Shown: positions 1-5,590 of the stretch, in pieces
Numbering within the stretch: the stretch's first letter is position 1
Layout of the letters: the number at the start of each line of letters is the position of its first letter
NCBI GenBank assembly: GCA_003022085.1
Contig: PXQK01000059.1
Coordinates: 1-5,828, forward strand
Length of the DNA stretch: 5,828 bases
Direction: 5' to 3'
DNA from: Halobacteriales archaeon QH_10_65_19
Lineage (GTDB): Archaea > Halobacteriota > Halobacteria > Halobacteriales > Haloarculaceae
Translations under genes and position numbers: made by a program
The notes under the pieces: model-generated
What the model saw: the letters and a program-made list of their open reading frames with translations, nothing else
Told to the model about the DNA's origin: nothing
Database searches by the model: none

Positions 1-45
1 GCCCTCGACCGGTAATCCGTCGGAAGCTCCCGGCTCGTTCCCCAT
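1..45 (-). CDS. N-terminus of an unidentified protein (partial, runs off window start)
   Basis: The minus strand has an ATG at 45-43 followed by 15 open codons to the window edge, reading MGNEPGASDGLPVEG. The family cannot be recognised from so little. Two things support a real start. The short peptide is acidic and disordered-looking, like many haloarchaeal N-termini. An AT-rich, TATA-like box also lies 26-34 bases upstream in otherwise GC-rich DNA, the spacing expected for a leaderless transcript. There is no Shine-Dalgarno sequence in front of the ATG. The gene follows hef in the same direction, 54 bases after the hef stop, but seems to have its own promoter. The open frame could still be chance, because only 45 bases are visible. 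Confidence 0.5.
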   Translation of the reverse strand, partial: MGNEPGASDGLPVEG

Positions 46-55
46 CTTGCACGCG

Positions 56-69
56 GGGACGGCCGTCCC
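56..69. promoter_or_regulatory. Perfect 14-base palindrome, possible operator
   Basis: The sequence GGGACGGCCGTCCC is its own reverse complement. It lies between the TATA-like box (71-79) and the start codon (45) of the partial minus-strand gene, so it covers the zone just upstream of, or at, the expected transcription start. A repressor bound there could block the promoter. GC-rich DNA produces short palindromes by chance, so position and perfection are the only support. Confidence 0.3.
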
Positions 70-70
70 G

Positions 71-79
71 AAAATAATC
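71..79 (-). promoter_or_regulatory. TATA-like box for the partial gene at 1-45
   Basis: On the minus strand this reads GATTATTTT, the most AT-rich stretch in the hef 3' region. It lies 26-34 bases before the ATG at 45, which fits a haloarchaeal promoter giving a leaderless mRNA. The T-rich run also falls 21-29 bases past the hef stop codon, so it might additionally serve as a transcription stop for hef. The two roles cannot be separated from sequence. Confidence 0.45.
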
Positions 80-99
80 GCAACGGCCACTATCACTCG

Positions 100-2559
100 T
101 CACGAGTCAGCGTACGGACTCACCACGACTTCGCGGATCCGCCCCGCGGTCACCTCGCCGACGCCCTCAGCCTCCATCAGCGCCTCCTCGTCGGCGGTCA
201 TCACTGCTTCGACGCTGCCGAGTTCCGCAAGCAGCGACCGGGCCGTGACGGGGCCGACCTCCGCGACCGAAGCGACGACGTACTCCTGCTGTTCGGTGAG
301 CGTCTTCGACTGTTTCTCGCCGTGGACGCTCACCTCGCGGCGCTCGGTCTCCTGCTCGCGCGTCGCCAGCACCTCCAGCAGGTCAGCCGTCTCCGCCTCG
401 TCGGCGGTCTGGAGGACACTCGCGCCGAAGTCGACCGCGAGCGAGGCGAGCGCACCGTTGATCGCCTTCGGGTGGACGTTGCGCCGGCTGTACAGCTCCT
501 CGCCCTCGATGATCACGACCGGCCGGCCGTAGTGGCGGGCGGCGTCGCCGACCTGCTCGAACAGCGAGCGGTCGCCGCCGGTCAGCGTCGAGAGGAAGTC
601 CTCGACGGTCTTGCGCTCCACGACAACGCGGTCCGAGCAGATGTAGTCCCCGACTGCGAGCGTCTCCAGTCGGGTCTCGACCCCCTCTCGCGTCGAGAGA
701 TCCCGCGCGATTGCAGCGTCGAGCTCCCGCTGGTCGATCACAACCTCCACGTCGTCACTGTCCCTCCCGGCGGTGGCGACCCCGCTCTCGCTCTCGCTCC
801 CGTCTCCGCCGTCACCGGAGTCAGCCGCCCCGTCGGAGTCGCTCGTCGCCCCGGAGCCGCCGGCGAAGGCGTCCAGCCCCGCCTGGCCGTCCGACGTCTC
901 GTTGCTCCGCTGTTCACTGTCGGCCGCCTCCGTGTTCGACTCGCCGTCACCGGCATCCGCCTCGGCCGGGATGTCGTCGAGTGCAACCTGTGGGCGGAGG
1001 CGCGACTCGATGTCGCCGGCGGCGTTTTTCAGCAGGCGGAGCTCCTTTTGCATCCGTTTCTCGTCCTGCCGGGCCTTCCAGAAGTAGGCCTCGTCGCGGG
1101 TGTCCTCGGCGAGCAACACGACCACGCGGCCCTCGGTCTGGCGGCCGGTCCGGCCCTTGCGCTGGATCGAGCGAATGGCGGTCGGCACCGGCTCGTAGAA
1201 CAACACGAGATCCACCTCGGGGACGTCCAGCCCTTCCTCGGCGACCGAGGTCGAGACCAGCACCTCGAACTCGCCGGCGCGGAACCGCTCCAGTGTGTCC
1301 TGCTGCTGGACCTGTGTCATCCCGTCGCTGCCCTCGGTGTCGGACTGGCCGACGAACCGTTCGGTCGCGAAGTGCTCCGAGAGAAACTCCGTCAGCGTCT
1401 CGGCGGTGTCCCGCGACTCGGTGAAGAGGATGACGCGCTCTCCACCTTCGATCCCGAGGGTCTCTGCGATGAGCATCCGTGCACGCCTGAACTTCGGGTG
1501 GAGGTCGTCGTACGCCTCGGCCGTGCGGACAGCCCCGCGGACCCGGGGTTCGGAGATCATCCGCTGGTCGGCCTTGGAGGCACCCGACGAGCGGGCGGCC
1601 TCTGTCTGGCGCTCCATGTACCGACGGAACGACTCGATGCTCTGTGTCTCGACGTACGTCAGGGCAGTACGGAGCTTGCGTACCTCCGCGAGCAGGCTCA
1701 TCCCCTTGTACCCCTCCGATTTGTCGGCGTTCATCAGCTCCTGAACCTTTCCCTGGATCCGCTGGATCTCCCGCTCGGAGATGTCCGCCTGCGTGGTGGT
1801 GGTGACGCCGAGTTCCTTCAGCGTCGCCATCCGGTCCTCGACGACCTCCTGGAGGGCGTCCCGCACCTCGAGGACCGTCTCTGGAAGGTCGATACGCTTC
1901 CACTCGACGCTCGTCTCGTGGGTGTAGGCCGCCACGTCGGCGTCCTCCTCTGTCATCACCTCCACGTTCCCGATACCGAGGTTCCCACAGACCTCGAGGA
2001 TCGCCTCCTCGTCGTCGCCGGGGGAGGCGCTCATACCCGTCACCAGCGGGTCGTCGGCGTCGGCGTGGTAGCGCTCGGCGATGTAGTTGTAGGCGTACTC
2101 CCCGGTCGCGCGGTGACACTCGTCGAAGATGCAGTGGGTGACGTCCGCGAGTGAGATCCGGTTGCCCACGAGGTCGTTCTCGACGACCTGTGGCGTGGCG
2201 ATGACGACCCGCGCGTCATCCCAGTGGTCGGCCCGGTCGTCGGGACGGACCTCGCCGGTGAACACCGCGACCTCGTCGTCGGGGACCTGGAGCGCCTCTC
2301 GGTAGAAGTCGGCGTGCTGTGCCACGAGGGGCTTGGTCGGCGCGAGCAACAGCGCCCTGCCGCCGACCTCGTGGAGCCGCGACGCGGTCACGAGCAGGCT
2401 TACGGCCGTCTTTCCCAGCCCCGTCGGGAGACAAACAAGGCTGTGGGTGTCGAGCGCGCGCTCCGCGAGTGTCACCTGGTACTCGCGGCGCTCGAGCAGA
2501 CCCGGTGTCACGAGCGGCCAGTCGACTGTCCCGCCGGCCTCGGCGTCGGCTGCCGTCAT
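100..2559 (-). CDS. hef: Hef: SF2 helicase fused to XPF/MUS81-type structure-specific nuclease
   Basis: This 819-residue protein has the full archaeal Hef (FANCM/XPF-like) order; the family acts on stalled or branched replication forks. The helicase half shows Walker A PTGLGKT (45-51), DECH (146-149), SAS (177-179) and motif VI QRKGRTGR (466-473). A helical insert between the RecA-like lobes (about 225-345) matches the Hef-specific insert. An Asp/Ser/Gly-rich, probably disordered linker (about 530-602) follows. The nuclease domain (about 603-735) has DQRE (609-612), GDY (637-639) and VERKTVEDF (647-655), so its catalytic motif is intact. Helix-hairpin-helix repeats (about 757-812, with VGPVTARSLLAELGS and GVGEVTAGRI) close the protein. 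I chose the ATG at 2559 because conserved sequence begins soon after it and a TATA-like element lies 27-30 bases upstream. The frame stays open to 3198, and an ATG at 2679 would add 40 basic, unfamily-like residues. Confidence 0.96.
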   Translation of the reverse strand: MTAADAEAGGTVDWPLVTPGLLERREYQVTLAERALDTHSLVCLPTGLGKTAVSLLVTASRLHEVGGRALLLAPTKPLVAQHADFYREALQVPDDEVAVFTGEVRPDDRADHWDDARVVIATPQVVENDLVGNRISLADVTHCIFDECHRATGEYAYNYIAERYHADADDPLVTGMSASPGDDEEAILEVCGNLGIGNVEVMTEEDADVAAYTHETSVEWKRIDLPETVLEVRDALQEVVEDRMATLKELGVTTTTQADISEREIQRIQGKVQELMNADKSEGYKGMSLLAEVRKLRTALTYVETQSIESFRRYMERQTEAARSSGASKADQRMISEPRVRGAVRTAEAYDDLHPKFRRARMLIAETLGIEGGERVILFTESRDTAETLTEFLSEHFATERFVGQSDTEGSDGMTQVQQQDTLERFRAGEFEVLVSTSVAEEGLDVPEVDLVLFYEPVPTAIRSIQRKGRTGRQTEGRVVVLLAEDTRDEAYFWKARQDEKRMQKELRLLKNAAGDIESRLRPQVALDDIPAEADAGDGESNTEAADSEQRSNETSDGQAGLDAFAGGSGATSDSDGAADSGDGGDGSESESGVATAGRDSDDVEVVIDQRELDAAIARDLSTREGVETRLETLAVGDYICSDRVVVERKTVEDFLSTLTGGDRSLFEQVGDAARHYGRPVVIIEGEELYSRRNVHPKAINGALASLAVDFGASVLQTADEAETADLLEVLATREQETERREVSVHGEKQSKTLTEQQEYVVASVAEVGPVTARSLLAELGSVEAVMTADEEALMEAEGVGEVTAGRIREVVVSPYADS

Positions 2560-2584
2560 CGGCCTTCTCTTCGCCTTTCTGACG

Positions 2585-2590
2585 GTTAAG
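2585..2590 (-). promoter_or_regulatory. Weak TATA-like element upstream of hef
   Basis: On the minus strand this reads CTTAAC, with TTAA 27-30 bases before the chosen hef ATG at 2559. The spacing suits a leaderless haloarchaeal transcript and supports that start. The match to the usual TTTAWA-like box is poor, and read-through from the thioesterase gene upstream is an alternative. Confidence 0.35.
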
Positions 2591-2657
2591 GATTCGCGTA
2601 GCGGGGTGAAAGTGGTCCAGCCAGTGTCGGGATCACGGGACAGAAACGGAACGTGCC

Positions 2658-2677
2658 GGTCCTGGCAGAGCCGGACC
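2658..2677 (-). terminator. Hairpin directly after the thioesterase stop codon
   Basis: The arms GGTCC (2658-2662) and GGACC (2673-2677) pair. The inner GGC (2664-2666) and GCC (2670-2672) also pair, leaving one bulged base and a three-base loop. In the minus-strand mRNA the stem begins one base after the thioesterase stop (2681-2679). Moderately T-rich sequence follows further downstream. It may stabilise or end the thioesterase transcript. Archaeal termination depends mainly on U-tracts, and no strong one is present, so the role is uncertain. Confidence 0.3.
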
Positions 2678-2678
2678 A

Positions 2679-3113
2679 TCACTCGCCTTCGAGCGCCGCG
2701 TCGCGGAGCTCCCGACAGCGGTCCGTCTCGACGGTCAGGTCGGATACGGCCGTCGGCGAGAGGTCCTCGTCGACGGCGACAAACACGAAGTAGGAGTCGG
2801 TGGTCTGCTCGCGGTCGCCGGTCCGGGGATCCTCGTTGAAGGCCCGCAGGCGGACGCGGATGCTGGTCCGGCCAGTGGCGTAGGCGTAGGACTCTATGAC
2901 GCAGGTGTTGCCCTGCGGGATCGGCCGGGAGAAGTCCAGCTTGTTGATGTAGGCAGTGACGCAGTTCCGGCCGGCGTGCCGCATCGCGCTCATCGCGCCG
3001 ACCTCGTCCATCCACTTGACCACGTTTCCGCCGTGGGCGGTGTGGTAGTTGTTGGTGTCGTCGGGCTGAACCCGCTCGCGGTTCTCGATGTACGTCCCGC
3101 TGACAGTTGTCAT
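2679..3113 (-). CDS. Acyl-CoA thioesterase, hotdog fold (YciA/BACH-like)
   Basis: This 144-residue protein would hydrolyse acyl-CoA to free acid and CoA in the cytoplasm. The signature lies at residues 21-46: NNYHTAHGGNVVKWMDEVGA. It has the conserved Asn and Gly-Gly and ends in the WMDE segment of the central hotdog helix; Asp36 is the likely catalytic acid. The later segment with INKLDFSRPIPQG (about 56-68) fits the family's strand pattern, and the length fits a single hotdog domain, which normally works as a dimer or hexamer. The chain-length preference cannot be read from sequence. A T-rich box lies 27-31 bases before the ATG and there is no Shine-Dalgarno sequence, consistent with a leaderless mRNA. 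The stop overlaps an in-frame upstream ATG of the hef frame (TGATG at 2681-2677), though hef probably starts later. Confidence 0.88.
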   Translation of the reverse strand: MTTVSGTYIENRERVQPDDTNNYHTAHGGNVVKWMDEVGAMSAMRHAGRNCVTAYINKLDFSRPIPQGNTCVIESYAYATGRTSIRVRLRAFNEDPRTGDREQTTDSYFVFVAVDEDLSPTAVSDLTVETDRCRELRDAALEGE

Positions 3114-3137
3114 AGGAACCGGTGTCGGAGGCAGTTG

Positions 3138-3147
3138 TGAAAAATCC
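3138..3147 (-). promoter_or_regulatory. T-rich promoter-like box upstream of the thioesterase gene
   Basis: On the minus strand this reads GGATTTTTCA, with the five-T run at 3140-3144, 27-31 bases before the ATG at 3113. Spacing suits leaderless transcription. The same T-run lies about 41 bases past the stop of the upstream protease gene (3185) and could equally be that gene's U-tract terminator. Confidence 0.4.
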
Positions 3148-3184
3148 TGGCAGCGACGGTCCGGGCAGACGGCACTCCGGGATA

Positions 3185-4216
3185 CTAGATCGCCACACCG
3201 TCGATATCGATGACGGTCCCGTCGCGGGCAGTGCCGCGGATCAGGCCGAGCGCGACCGCGACGTCCCTGATAGCCGGGGGATCGATCCGGTTGAACGCCC
3301 GGATGTCGTCGTTGGCGTCCCGGAGAGAGTCGTTTGCGGCCTCCCGGTCGTCGTCGGCAGCGGCGCGCGCCGCCAGCAGCATCGACGACGCGAACGACAC
3401 TGCGAGCGTCATACGTTCGTGGATCCGGTCGAGGTGATCCCGGACCCCGTCGAGGTCGACCGTCTCTGCGCGGGGGTGTCCGTCGAACGTGTCCGTTCGA
3501 TCCCGGCTGTCAGCGATCAACGTCTCAGCTGTGGAGAACGAGCCGTAGGCGTCATGGAACCCATCGGTCGCATCGGCGTAGCTCTCGGCCCGCCAGGCAG
3601 CTGTTCCGTCGGTGAACCAGTCGGTCGCCTCGGCACTGCGTTCCTGGGCGTCAAGCACTGTTTCCAGTATCTCGGTCCGGACGTCGTACAGCGGGATGCG
3701 GTCCTCCGGTCGGTTGGACATGATCTTGCGGGGCTCGTCGTCGTGGCCCAGCCCGAGGACGTGACCGATCTCGTGTTGGGTCGTGATGCGGACCTCGCCG
3801 TACGGGCGGGCGCCAGCGACGACACTGATTGGGATCGGGTCCGGCACTCTGCTTCCCGGCCCCAGCACCGGCGCACAGCCCAGCACCCGTTCGCTGTAGC
3901 CGTCAACGCCCCGGCAGCTGCTCGGGTCGTCGGCGTACTCGACGACGATGTCCGGCTCCTCGTCCACGAACTCGAAGGCGACGTCGAACCCGACGTACTC
4001 CTGGCTGTTCGTCTCCCAGAACGTCAGCGCTTCCCAGGCGTTGGTCTCGACGTCGTGGCCGGTGGTGCTCTGCTCGTCGACCCGCACTGTCGCCGTCTCG
4101 TCGGCCAGCGGGTGCCGTGGCTCCTCCTCCTGAAACAGCTGTTCGAGCGCTGTACAGCCGGCGAGCGTCGGGAGGGGTCCCGCGGCGGCGACTGCGAGAT
4201 ACCGGCGGCGGCGCAT
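3185..4216 (-). CDS. Matrixin-like zinc metalloprotease, Tat-type lipoprotein
   Basis: This 343-residue protein begins MRRRRYLAV with a short hydrophobic stretch and the lipobox LAGC (Cys21). That is the pattern of haloarchaeal Tat-exported lipoproteins, so it probably sits on the outer face of the membrane. The metzincin zinc site HEIGHVLGLGH is at residues 148-158, with ligands His148, His152 and His158 and catalytic Glu149. IMS (Met166) follows as a probable Met-turn, so the site looks intact. Cys101 and Cys114 could form a disulfide loop outside the cell. An acidic, mostly helical C-terminal extension (about 180-310) follows, with no family I recognise. No mature substrate or propeptide can be identified. 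The gene is divergent from a BsuPI-like inhibitor gene 93 bases away. I see no Shine-Dalgarno sequence and only a weak GATACT box 29-34 bases upstream. Confidence 0.85.
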   Translation of the reverse strand: MRRRRYLAVAAAGPLPTLAGCTALEQLFQEEEPRHPLADETATVRVDEQSTTGHDVETNAWEALTFWETNSQEYVGFDVAFEFVDEEPDIVVEYADDPSSCRGVDGYSERVLGCAPVLGPGSRVPDPIPISVVAGARPYGEVRITTQHEIGHVLGLGHDDEPRKIMSNRPEDRIPLYDVRTEILETVLDAQERSAEATDWFTDGTAAWRAESYADATDGFHDAYGSFSTAETLIADSRDRTDTFDGHPRAETVDLDGVRDHLDRIHERMTLAVSFASSMLLAARAAADDDREAANDSLRDANDDIRAFNRIDPPAIRDVAVALGLIRGTARDGTVIDIDGVAI

Positions 4217-4220
4217 CTAC

Positions 4221-4231
4221 CCGACGGTCGG
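4221..4231. promoter_or_regulatory. Short dyad CCGACGGTCGG before the protease start
   Basis: Five-base arms flank a single central base. The dyad lies 5-15 bases upstream of the protease ATG, within the 93-base divergent region shared with the BsuPI-like gene. It could be an operator or a 5' mRNA hairpin. A dyad this short in GC-rich DNA may be chance. Confidence 0.2.
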
Positions 4232-4279
4232 ACAGCCAGCAACGAGTATCTTCCGCCATCCGGGCGTCGAGCAACCGTG

Positions 4280-4285
4280 TTTTTT
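4280..4285 (+). promoter_or_regulatory. T-run promoter-like element for the BsuPI-like gene
   Basis: A run of six T in GC-rich DNA lies 25-30 bases before the ATG at 4310, the position of a TATA box for a leaderless haloarchaeal transcript. A canonical TTTAWA box is absent. Confidence 0.4.
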
Positions 4286-4302
4286 CCCACAGCCCCGCGT
4301 AG

Positions 4303-4307
4303 GGAGG
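4303..4307 (+). promoter_or_regulatory. Shine-Dalgarno-like GGAGG with very short spacing
   Basis: GGAGG ends two bases before the ATG at 4310. That spacing is too short for ordinary Shine-Dalgarno pairing. With the T-run at 4280-4285 giving near-leaderless transcription, it may be irrelevant. It is recorded because it marks the chosen start. Confidence 0.25.
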
Positions 4308-4309
4308 GT

Positions 4310-4636
4310 ATGAGTCTCGAAGCAACGCTCGACGCGGGCGTCGACGGGGCCGTCGAGTTCGAGTTCAGCGTGCGCAACACCGGCGATTCACCGGTCGAAC
4401 TGCAGTTCCGGAGCGGCAAGGTCGCGGACGTCGCCGTCTTCGACGACGGAGAGGAGGTCTGGCGCTGGAGTGACGGCCGCATGTTCACGCAGGCGCTGCA
4501 CTCACAGACGCTGGACCCGGGCGAGTCGGACAGCCACCAGTTTACCTGGAATGACCCCGAGCCCGGAACTTACACCGCTGAGGGAACGCTCGCAGCCGAG
4601 CAGGACGCCAAAGCGACGACGAGCGTGACGGTCTGA
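4310..4636 (+). CDS. BsuPI-family proteinase-inhibitor-like protein
   Basis: This 108-residue protein has no signal peptide and is probably cytoplasmic. It matches the BsuPI fold family, named for the Bacillus subtilis intracellular proteinase inhibitor. It has an alternating beta pattern with FEFSVRNTGDSPVELQFRSG (17-36), then GEEVWRWSDGRMFTQAL (47-63), then LDPGESDSHQFTWN (68-81) and PGTYTAEGTLAA (85-96). The VWRWSDGRMFTQ and LDPGES segments are the most diagnostic. The start is the first ATG that begins conserved sequence; the frame is open far upstream only as the antisense of the protease gene. In Bacillus the founding member inhibits an intracellular serine protease. Whether this protein inhibits any protease is not shown by sequence, and many homologues are uncharacterised. 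Its divergent neighbour is a metalloprotease, which makes a functional link plausible but unproven. Confidence 0.85.
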   Translation: MSLEATLDAGVDGAVEFEFSVRNTGDSPVELQFRSGKVADVAVFDDGEEVWRWSDGRMFTQALHSQTLDPGESDSHQFTWNDPEPGTYTAEGTLAAEQDAKATTSVTV

Positions 4637-4641
4637 CTCCG

Positions 4642-4666
4642 CACGTCTCCGGCCGGCAACGACGTG
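4642..4666. promoter_or_regulatory. Inverted repeat CACGTC...GACGTG upstream of a strong TATA box
   Basis: Six-base arms (4642-4647 and 4661-4666) flank 13 bases containing the 8-base palindrome CCGGCCGG (4649-4656). The repeat starts five bases after the BsuPI-like stop codon and ends eight bases before the TATA box at 4675. It could be a regulator site for the next gene or a 3' hairpin for the previous one. Confidence 0.3.
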
Positions 4667-4674
4667 ATAACCAT

Positions 4675-4680
4675 TTTATA
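4675..4680 (+). promoter_or_regulatory. TATA box (TTTATA) for the glycine-zipper gene
   Basis: TTTATA is centred about 25 bases before the ATG at 4703, with the A-rich GATAACC just upstream as a possible BRE. This is the best promoter match in the window and implies a leaderless or nearly leaderless mRNA. GAGGT (4698-4702) directly abuts the ATG and is too close to act as a Shine-Dalgarno sequence. Confidence 0.65.
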
Positions 4681-4702
4681 CCGGCTCGTCAAATGATGAG
4701 GT

Positions 4703-4975
4703 ATGAAAGGACGCATCAAGCGTGCACTGAATCGAGCGCGGTACGCGGCAATCGGCGCAGCCGCCGGCGGGGCAATCGGTGGACTGTTCAGCAAGAACAC
4801 CGCGAGTACCGGCGCGGCAACCGGCGCGCTCCTCGGGGCGACGTTCGCGGAGAAACGCGCCTCGGCCGGCGGCTGGATCGAGACTATCAGAGGCAGCGAC
4901 GACGACGAGAGCTCGCCCGTCGACGGCGTCGTCGAGAAGGTACAGTCCCGGAGGAAAGGCGCAGGATCGGACTGA
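4703..4975 (+). CDS. Small double glycine-zipper membrane protein, function unknown
   Basis: This 90-residue protein is not one I can assign to a named family. The N-terminus is strongly basic (K2, R4, K6, R7, R11, R13). Two short hydrophobic segments follow, each with a GxxxGxxxG zipper: residues 14-29 (Gly18, Gly22, Gly26, plus Gly23 and Gly27) and residues 36-48 (Gly37, Gly41, Gly45). A polar turn, SKNTAST, separates them. The C-terminal half is hydrophilic with an acidic patch, SDDDES (65-70). This suggests a helical membrane hairpin that could pack tightly or oligomerise. The segments are short and Ala/Gly-rich, so peripheral membrane association is also possible. Coding is supported by a strong TATA box at leaderless spacing. 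The gene converges on DUF4385, with a long stem-loop between them. Confidence 0.72.
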   Translation: MKGRIKRALNRARYAAIGAAAGGAIGGLFSKNTASTGAATGALLGATFAEKRASAGGWIETIRGSDDDESSPVDGVVEKVQSRRKGAGSD

Positions 4976-5082
4976 CGCCCTCGGTGTCCGCCGGCTGCCT
5001 TGCTATCGGGTAGCACTGTAGACTGGTAAGCGGGAAGCGGAGCAACCCGTGAACGGTCCGAGCAACGCTGTCTCCCGTTCCA

Positions 5083-5125
5083 ATACTGGCGGGCGAAAAT
5101 CCTGTGGATTTTCGTCCGTCAGTAT
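5083..5125 (+). terminator. 20-bp stem-loop between convergent genes
   Basis: Arms 5083-5102 and 5106-5125 are complementary at 18 of 20 positions around a three-base loop (TGT). The two exceptions (5089/5119 and 5093/5115) are G facing T, so plus-strand RNA would form a continuous 20-bp stem with two G-U pairs, while minus-strand RNA would have two C-A mismatches. The outer base at 5125 is part of the DUF4385 stop codon. The likeliest role is a 3' end element for the glycine-zipper gene, or for both genes. No U-tract follows on either side, so a simple terminator is not certain; a mobile palindrome is an alternative. Confidence 0.5.
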
Positions 5126-5565
5126 CAGTTCTCGGTCGTCCACTGCTCTTTCCGCCGCTGGTACTCCTCGTCGTTTCGCACCTGGTCCAGATACTCGCGG
5201 TACACCTGCGATATCTCGTACTTCTCCTCGTCGTACCACTCCTGGGGCTCGCGTTCGGTGCCGTCGTCGTCGTACTTGCGGCCGCCGGGGTACTTCGCGT
5301 ACCGCAGGCTCCGTGTCCACCCCATCTGGAGGTACTTTCTGGACATATCCATGCCGGGGAACTCGTCGTTTCGCCTGTACTGCTCGAACTGTTCGTAGAT
5401 GCGCTCGGCCGCCTGTTCGGCCTCGTCGAGGCTCTTGATCGTCCACAGGTCGAGCAGTTCCTCCTTGTACGGCTGCACTTTGAATGCGCCCTCCTCGCCG
5501 CGGCCGATCTCGTACTCCTCCGGGTGCTCGCGGAAGTTGACGTCGTACTCGGGGTCGTCTCCCAT
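5125..5565 (-). CDS. DUF4385 domain-containing protein
   Basis: This 146-residue soluble protein fills a single DUF4385 domain. Recognisable blocks are the N-terminal YDVNFREHP (7-15), then GRGEEGAFKVQPYKEELLDLW (21-41), and the most conserved block, FPGMDMSRKYLQMGWTRS (69-86), followed by LRYAKYPGGRKYDDDG (87-102). The tail (110-146) is charged and helical. It has no signal peptide or membrane segment. The family occurs in bacteria, haloarchaea and some phages; its biochemical function is unknown to me. The ATG at 5565 starts close to the first conserved block, and a CTTAGG element 26-31 bases upstream suits leaderless transcription. The 3' end runs into the stem-loop at 5083-5125. Confidence 0.85.
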   Translation of the reverse strand: MGDDPEYDVNFREHPEEYEIGRGEEGAFKVQPYKEELLDLWTIKSLDEAEQAAERIYEQFEQYRRNDEFPGMDMSRKYLQMGWTRSLRYAKYPGGRKYDDDGTEREPQEWYDEEKYEISQVYREYLDQVRNDEEYQRRKEQWTTEN

Positions 5566-5590
5566 CCGACGCTGGTAGGGCCTGGACTCG

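Noticed and set aside
947..2119. 390-codon minus-strand frame inside hef
   Set aside because: It is an Arg/Pro/Gly-rich alternate frame of the same DNA, typical of GC-rich shadow frames.
322..2154. Long plus-strand open frame (610 codons) opposite hef
   Set aside because: It is the mirror of the hef coding frame in GC-rich DNA. The translation is a low-complexity run of Leu, Val, Arg and Gly with no family signature, while the opposite strand encodes intact Hef motifs.
2560..3198. Extension of the Hef frame up to 3198
   Set aside because: It is Arg-rich, overlaps the well-supported thioesterase gene in another frame and has no helicase similarity; only the ATG at 2679 was kept as an alternative.
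3122..4309. Plus-strand frame continuous with the BsuPI-like gene
   Set aside because: It is antisense to the metalloprotease. The conserved BsuPI sequence begins at the ATG at 4310.
5040..5067. GAGCAAC occurring twice in the 4976-5083 gap
   Set aside because: Only two short copies with unrelated flanks, so there is no sign of a CRISPR array or tandem repeat.
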